Shown piece after piece: positions 4,452 through 6,916 of a stretch of 6,916 nt of DNA (positions within the stretch are counted from its first letter, which is position 1; each line of letters begins with the position of its first letter). The notes beneath the pieces were generated by a model that worked only from the letters and a program-made list of their open reading frames with translations, was not told the origin of the DNA and did not search any database. The DNA comes from Ruminobacter sp964520475. Its GTDB lineage: Bacteria > Pseudomonadota > Gammaproteobacteria > Enterobacterales > Succinivibrionaceae. Where the stretch lies: the NCBI GenBank assembly GCA_964520475.1, contig CAZFNS010000032.1:1-6916 (forward strand), written 5' to 3'. The position numbers and the translations under genes are program-made.

Positions 4452-5855
4452 CTACGCCGTACCGGCAGGTACCGCGCCGGTACGGCCCAGGTAGCGGTCC
4501 GCGTGTTTAAAGAGCCACCAGGCGCGCGCGAGCCAGTACAGCGTCATCAGGTAATAGGAGCACACCACGACGAACCACATGCCGTAGACCCCGCGCGGGG
4601 CGCCGGTGAAATCGGTGAGCCCCGCGAGATAGCCGGCCGGCACCGCCAGACACCAGAGAAAAACGATGTTGCCGTACATTATGCTCAGGGTGTCCTTAAA
4701 GCCGCGCAGGACGCCGAACGCCGTCCCGAAGAACGGATCCTGCGACTGGTAGCAGAACACGAACACGAAGAGCGGCAGGGCGATCGCCGCCACCTCCGGA
4801 TCGCTCGTGAACAGCCCGATAATCTCCAGGCGGTTGAAATATACGATGAGTATGCCCGGCACGACCAGGCAGAGCGACACCAGGAAGCCCGACACCGCCG
4901 AAAACACGGCTTTCTCCTTCGAACCCGCGCCCAGGTTCCGGCCGACCCGGATGGACACGGCGATGGCCATGGATATGGGGATCATGAACGCCATCATGTA
5001 GGCGTTGCTGGCGATCTGGCTCGCGGATATGACCTTGCTCCCGAACCGGGTCAGCGCGTATACCATCAGCGCGAAGATGCCGGTTTCGAGTACGTTGGCG
5101 ACGGCGATGGGAAGACCGACCCTGAGCACTTCCCGGACGTGGGCGTCGCTTACGACGAATCTGAACGCCGAGATATTTACGCCCGCCCGGGCGTAAAGCT
5201 TGGAGTGGCGCACGTAGAGAGCCATGAGCGCGAAGTTGGTCCAGGTCACGAAAGCCGTGGCCAGGCCGCAGCCGGGCGATCCGTAGGCCGGCAGACCCAG
5301 GCAGCCGTGGATGCAGATGTAGTTGAGCGGGATGTTTAGCACCACCGCGTTCATCACGATGACCATCGAGGGAACGGTGATGGAAAGACCCTCGGTGATG
5401 TTCTTCAGCACGAAAAAGAGAATCAGGCCGGGCAGCGCCGCGGAAATGAACCGGAGGTACGTCGTGGTCTTGGCGGCGAGTTCCGGCTCCACGTCCGTAA
5501 GTATATAAGGCGGCGCGAAAAAGAGCGCCAGCGATCCCGCGAGCGCTATCGCGAGAGAAACCGTCAGGGCGGTGGGGATGAGCCTGAGCACTTCGGGGGC
5601 CCTGCCGGAACCGTGGATGTGCGCGGTTATCGGAGCGAGGCCGAACGTCACGCCCATGCAGAACAGCATTACCGGCATGGAAAGCGAAACGCCGAGCGAG
5701 ATCGCGGCGAAATCCACCGTGCCGACCGAAGCAGACATAAGACTGTCGGTAAGCCCCAGCAGACTCGAGCACAGCTGGCTGATGAAAATCGGCACGGCGA
5801 GTTTCAGGAGAATCCCGATCTCCGCGGAGATTTTGCCGACGGCGTCTTTGACCAT
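4452..5855 (-). CDS. MATE family multidrug exporter, NorM-like
   Basis: A 467-residue inner-membrane antiporter predicted to expel cationic drugs or metabolites using a sodium or proton gradient. It consists almost entirely of hydrophobic segments, about twelve, in two halves as in MATE proteins. NorM-branch marks include Asp37 in GLTDSLMSASVG of the first helix, SIRVGRNLGAG (301-311), Glu258 in NVLETGIFA, and Asp373 ahead of GVLRGFKDT (381-389). Asp37, Glu258 and Asp373 sit where the cation-coupling acids of Vibrio NorM do. A nine-codon longer version starts at TTG (5882). I prefer the ATG at 5855 because TTG has only pyrimidines upstream, although the ATG also lacks an SD. A TATTAT lies 6 bases before the ATG (5862-5867), so a leaderless message is possible. 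It ends in TAG, facing the hydrolase gene. The substrate cannot be inferred. Confidence 0.9.
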   Translation of the reverse strand: MVKDAVGKISAEIGILLKLAVPIFISQLCSSLLGLTDSLMSASVGTVDFAAISLGVSLSMPVMLFCMGVTFGLAPITAHIHGSGRAPEVLRLIPTALTVSLAIALAGSLALFFAPPYILTDVEPELAAKTTTYLRFISAALPGLILFFVLKNITEGLSITVPSMVIVMNAVVLNIPLNYICIHGCLGLPAYGSPGCGLATAFVTWTNFALMALYVRHSKLYARAGVNISAFRFVVSDAHVREVLRVGLPIAVANVLETGIFALMVYALTRFGSKVISASQIASNAYMMAFMIPISMAIAVSIRVGRNLGAGSKEKAVFSAVSGFLVSLCLVVPGILIVYFNRLEIIGLFTSDPEVAAIALPLFVFVFCYQSQDPFFGTAFGVLRGFKDTLSIMYGNIVFLWCLAVPAGYLAGLTDFTGAPRGVYGMWFVVVCSYYLMTLYWLARAWWLFKHADRYLGRTGAVPAGTA

Positions 5856-5937
5856 AACGATATAATAAGCGGTAACGAACAAACCGGGAAGAAGAAGAAC
5901 CGGACGGCCGACCCGGGGCGGGCCGGGCCGGATATCT

Positions 5938-5946
5938 ATGATAGCA
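5938..5946 (-). promoter_or_regulatory. Possible extended -10 for the MATE gene
   Basis: On the minus strand TGC precedes TATCAT (hexamer at 5938-5943), an extended -10 form. It would give a leader of 50-75 bases before the possible MATE starts. There is no recognisable -35. It is one of several candidates upstream of this gene. Confidence 0.28.
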
Positions 5947-6065
5947 TGATTAAGTCTTATACGGACGAACGGGAACGCGGGAATTGCCGTCGACGGACGG
6001 CCGCGGACTCATATATAATAAGGATGAGGCCCGGGCGCGGATTCATATATTTTGGGACGCCCTTT

Positions 6066-6102
6066 TGTTAACATAATATATATTATGCGAACATGTATTA
6101 TA
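6066..6102 (-). promoter_or_regulatory. 28-base AT palindrome next to a TATAAT box
   Basis: CATAATATATATTATG (6072-6087) is a perfect 16-base palindrome. It extends as TGTT/AACA arms at 6066-6069 and 6090-6093, with only AA/CG unpaired between. On the minus strand a TATAAT lies at 6097-6102, so transcription toward the MATE gene would start around 6090, inside the palindrome. That is the usual position of a repressor operator. No regulator gene is in the window, and the family of any binding protein is unknown. Confidence 0.42.
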
Positions 6103-6174
6103 AGCGGCCGACATCCCCCTTTCTCAGAAATACACGGTTTTTAAGGCTTTGCGAGGCTTTTCGCCTCAAGTCGC

Positions 6175-6190
6175 GCGGTATTATAACCGC
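6175..6190 (-). promoter_or_regulatory. TATAAT box embedded in a perfect inverted repeat
   Basis: On the minus strand GCGGT-TATAAT-ACCGC: the -10 hexamer (6180-6185) is flanked by 5-base complementary arms. The same TTATAATAC context occurs at the -10 boxes at 3559-3564 and 6097-6102. It may be a promoter overlapped by a repressor site, or a hairpin within an RNA transcribed on the plus strand. Confidence 0.35.
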
Positions 6191-6296
6191 CGCCTGACAG
6201 TTCACCGCGCTAACCGTTCCGGCTCCTTCGTCGGCCTCCGCGCCGCATCGTGATATGCGCCCGGCGGTTGATACACTTGCACACGATTAAACGCGG

Positions 6297-6333
6297 ACGC
6301 GCCGTAACTTAACTTCGCGGCGCGTTTCTTTTT
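6297..6333 (+). terminator. Rho-independent terminator without an assigned gene
   Basis: ACGCGCCG (6297-6304) pairs perfectly with CGGCGCGT (6318-6325) over a 13-base loop and runs straight into TTTCTTTTT. It is the clearest intrinsic terminator in the window and works only for plus-strand transcripts, yet no plus-strand gene precedes it: the segment back to the MATE start has no supported frame. A short non-coding RNA ending here is the simplest reading. Other small stems upstream are GAGGC/GCCTC (6153-6167), the inverted repeat at 6175-6190, and CGCAT/ATGCG (6244-6259). Confidence 0.68.
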
Positions 6334-6344
6334 CCCCGTCGCGC

Positions 6345-6359
6345 TTAACGAAAATTAAC
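6345..6359 (+). repeat. 15-base motif, first copy
   Basis: TTAACGAAAATTAAC, repeated at 6808-6822 with one base changed (A to T at the seventh position) and in the same orientation. The TTAA ends make it partly self-complementary. A protein-binding site is possible. Confidence 0.4.
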
Positions 6360-6469
6360 TTTCAAACTAAACCTCATGTAAATCTGACTACATTCGCGCT
6401 TTTTGTTTTGGTTTTGTTTCGTTTTGATTTATTCACGTCGATCGCTTCGACTTGAGGAGGAATGTTTGC

Positions 6470-6538
6470 GTGCCGGCTTTAAACGTAAATGAAATTATGA
6501 ACGCCGCGAAACTCAGACTCAATCACGGCGCCAGATAG
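6470..6538 (+). CDS. Possible 22-residue small ORF or gene remnant
   Basis: A GTG start is preceded by GAGGAGG (6454-6460) at 9 bases, one of the strongest ribosome sites here. Just upstream are a 5-pair hairpin (GTCGA/TCGAC, 6437-6451) and a T/G-rich tract (6400-6430). The frame encodes MPALNVNEIMNAAKLRLNHG plus AR and ends in TAG. After the stop it continues plausibly (EIFLERNPRLAGFR) to a second TAG at 6581, so this could be a decayed gene. No family is recognised. Confidence 0.22.
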   Translation: MPALNVNEIMNAAKLRLNHGAR

Positions 6539-6807
6539 GAAATATTTCTCGAGCGTAATCCGCGTCTAGCCGGTTTTCGTTAGGAACGATAATCCCTCCC
6601 GGTTCTCTTCTCCCCTTTTCCGTTCCCAAGGAGCGCGGAACGCGGACGGTTATCCCGGAGATAATACGGTTTCCTTTGAGCGGCTTATATCTCTTCCTTC
6701 CTTATTATTCTTCGACCGCTCCTCGGTTTTCTTCCCGCCGGAGTTTTTATCATGGTATCAACCGGTTCGATTCGGGATTCTGTTTGACCGTCAGACGCGT
6801 ATGTTTG

Positions 6808-6822
6808 TTAACGTAAATTAAC
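6808..6822 (+). repeat. 15-base motif, second copy
   Basis: TTAACGTAAATTAAC, 14 of 15 bases identical to 6345-6359. Preceded by TTTG, it forms GTTAA-N6-TTAAC, an inverted repeat (6807-6822). Confidence 0.4.
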
Positions 6823-6916
6823 GGCGCTTCCTTTTCGTGTGTTTAATTTCTTAACCGCACTATAATTCATCGGCAAACTCAAACCTGACTGACCTGAATT
6901 TGATTCACGATCCGAG

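Larger units (their letters stand above)
5883..6916. other. Gene-poor intergenic stretch
   Basis: About 1 kb without a supported protein gene or tRNA. The first ~180 bases are as GC-rich as the genes. After ~6060 the sequence turns AT-rich with stops in all frames. It holds the promoter, palindrome, terminator and motif elements listed separately, a TATAAT near the right edge (6861-6866, plus strand) that may serve a gene beyond the window, and short basic frames (for example MIKTPAGRKPRSGRR on the minus strand from 6753) without SD support. It could be an eroded gene region or a regulatory/non-coding RNA locus. Confidence 0.5.

Noticed and set aside
4143..5339. Plus-strand open frame of 398 codons
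   Set aside because: It crosses from the 3' part of the hydrolase gene into the antisense of the MATE gene. Its Arg/His/Glu-rich translation is a shadow of both.
6763..6779. tRNA-like T-loop (GGTTCGATTC)
   Set aside because: The flanking bases do not form a proper T-stem, and no D-arm, anticodon arm or acceptor partner is found.

Overview
The window reads as a piece of a draft, probably metagenome-derived, bacterial genome. The genes are GC-rich and have Shine-Dalgarno (SD) sites. Several are preceded by sigma-70-like -10 boxes, often the exact hexamer TATAAT. The last ~0.85 kb is visibly richer in A+T. I cannot name the taxon. An anaerobic or gut/host-associated bacterium outside the Firmicutes would fit the gene mix, but that is a guess. 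A run of exactly 100 N (3334-3433) is flanked on both sides by the same 55 bases, so it looks like a scaffolding artefact rather than missing sequence.

Layout, left to right. (1) 9-972: a minus-strand transcription unit. It runs from a promoter at 944-972 through a tandem array of hairpin-rich repeats (periods 165 and 179 bases) into a 66-residue unrecognised gene (9-209). The repeat units are duplicated copies of the 5' end and leader of this gene. (2) 973-1275: intergenic, with a strong 15-pair hairpin and a terminator for the next gene. (3) 1276-2310, minus: a sodium-coupled transporter of the bile acid:Na+ symporter (BASS) family. (4) 2519-3151, minus: an unrecognised 210-residue protein with an acidic tail, driven by the best promoter in the window (3234-3262). 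(5) 3279-3488: the gap and its 55-base flanks. (6) 3607-4398, plus: a metallo-beta-lactamase-fold hydrolase of the COG1237 type, with a hairpin directly against its SD. (7) 4452-5855, minus: a NorM-like MATE multidrug exporter, convergent with the hydrolase. (8) 5856-6916: over 1 kb with no convincing gene, holding an AT-rich 28-base palindrome, several TATAAT boxes facing the MATE gene, a clear plus-strand rho-independent terminator without an assigned gene, and a twice-occurring 15-base motif.

The two transporters, the hydrolase and the unknown protein do not form one pathway or operon. Strand switches, individual promoters and terminators suggest separate units. The least explained part is the array at 131-800: a tandemly amplified gene 5' end in which every unit folds into stable stem-loops, one with a GAAA tetraloop on the transcribed strand, and also carries its own SD and start codon. 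I recognise no described element in it. It could be a structured regulatory leader, a palindromic repeat that inserts into coding sequence, or an expanding protein repeat.
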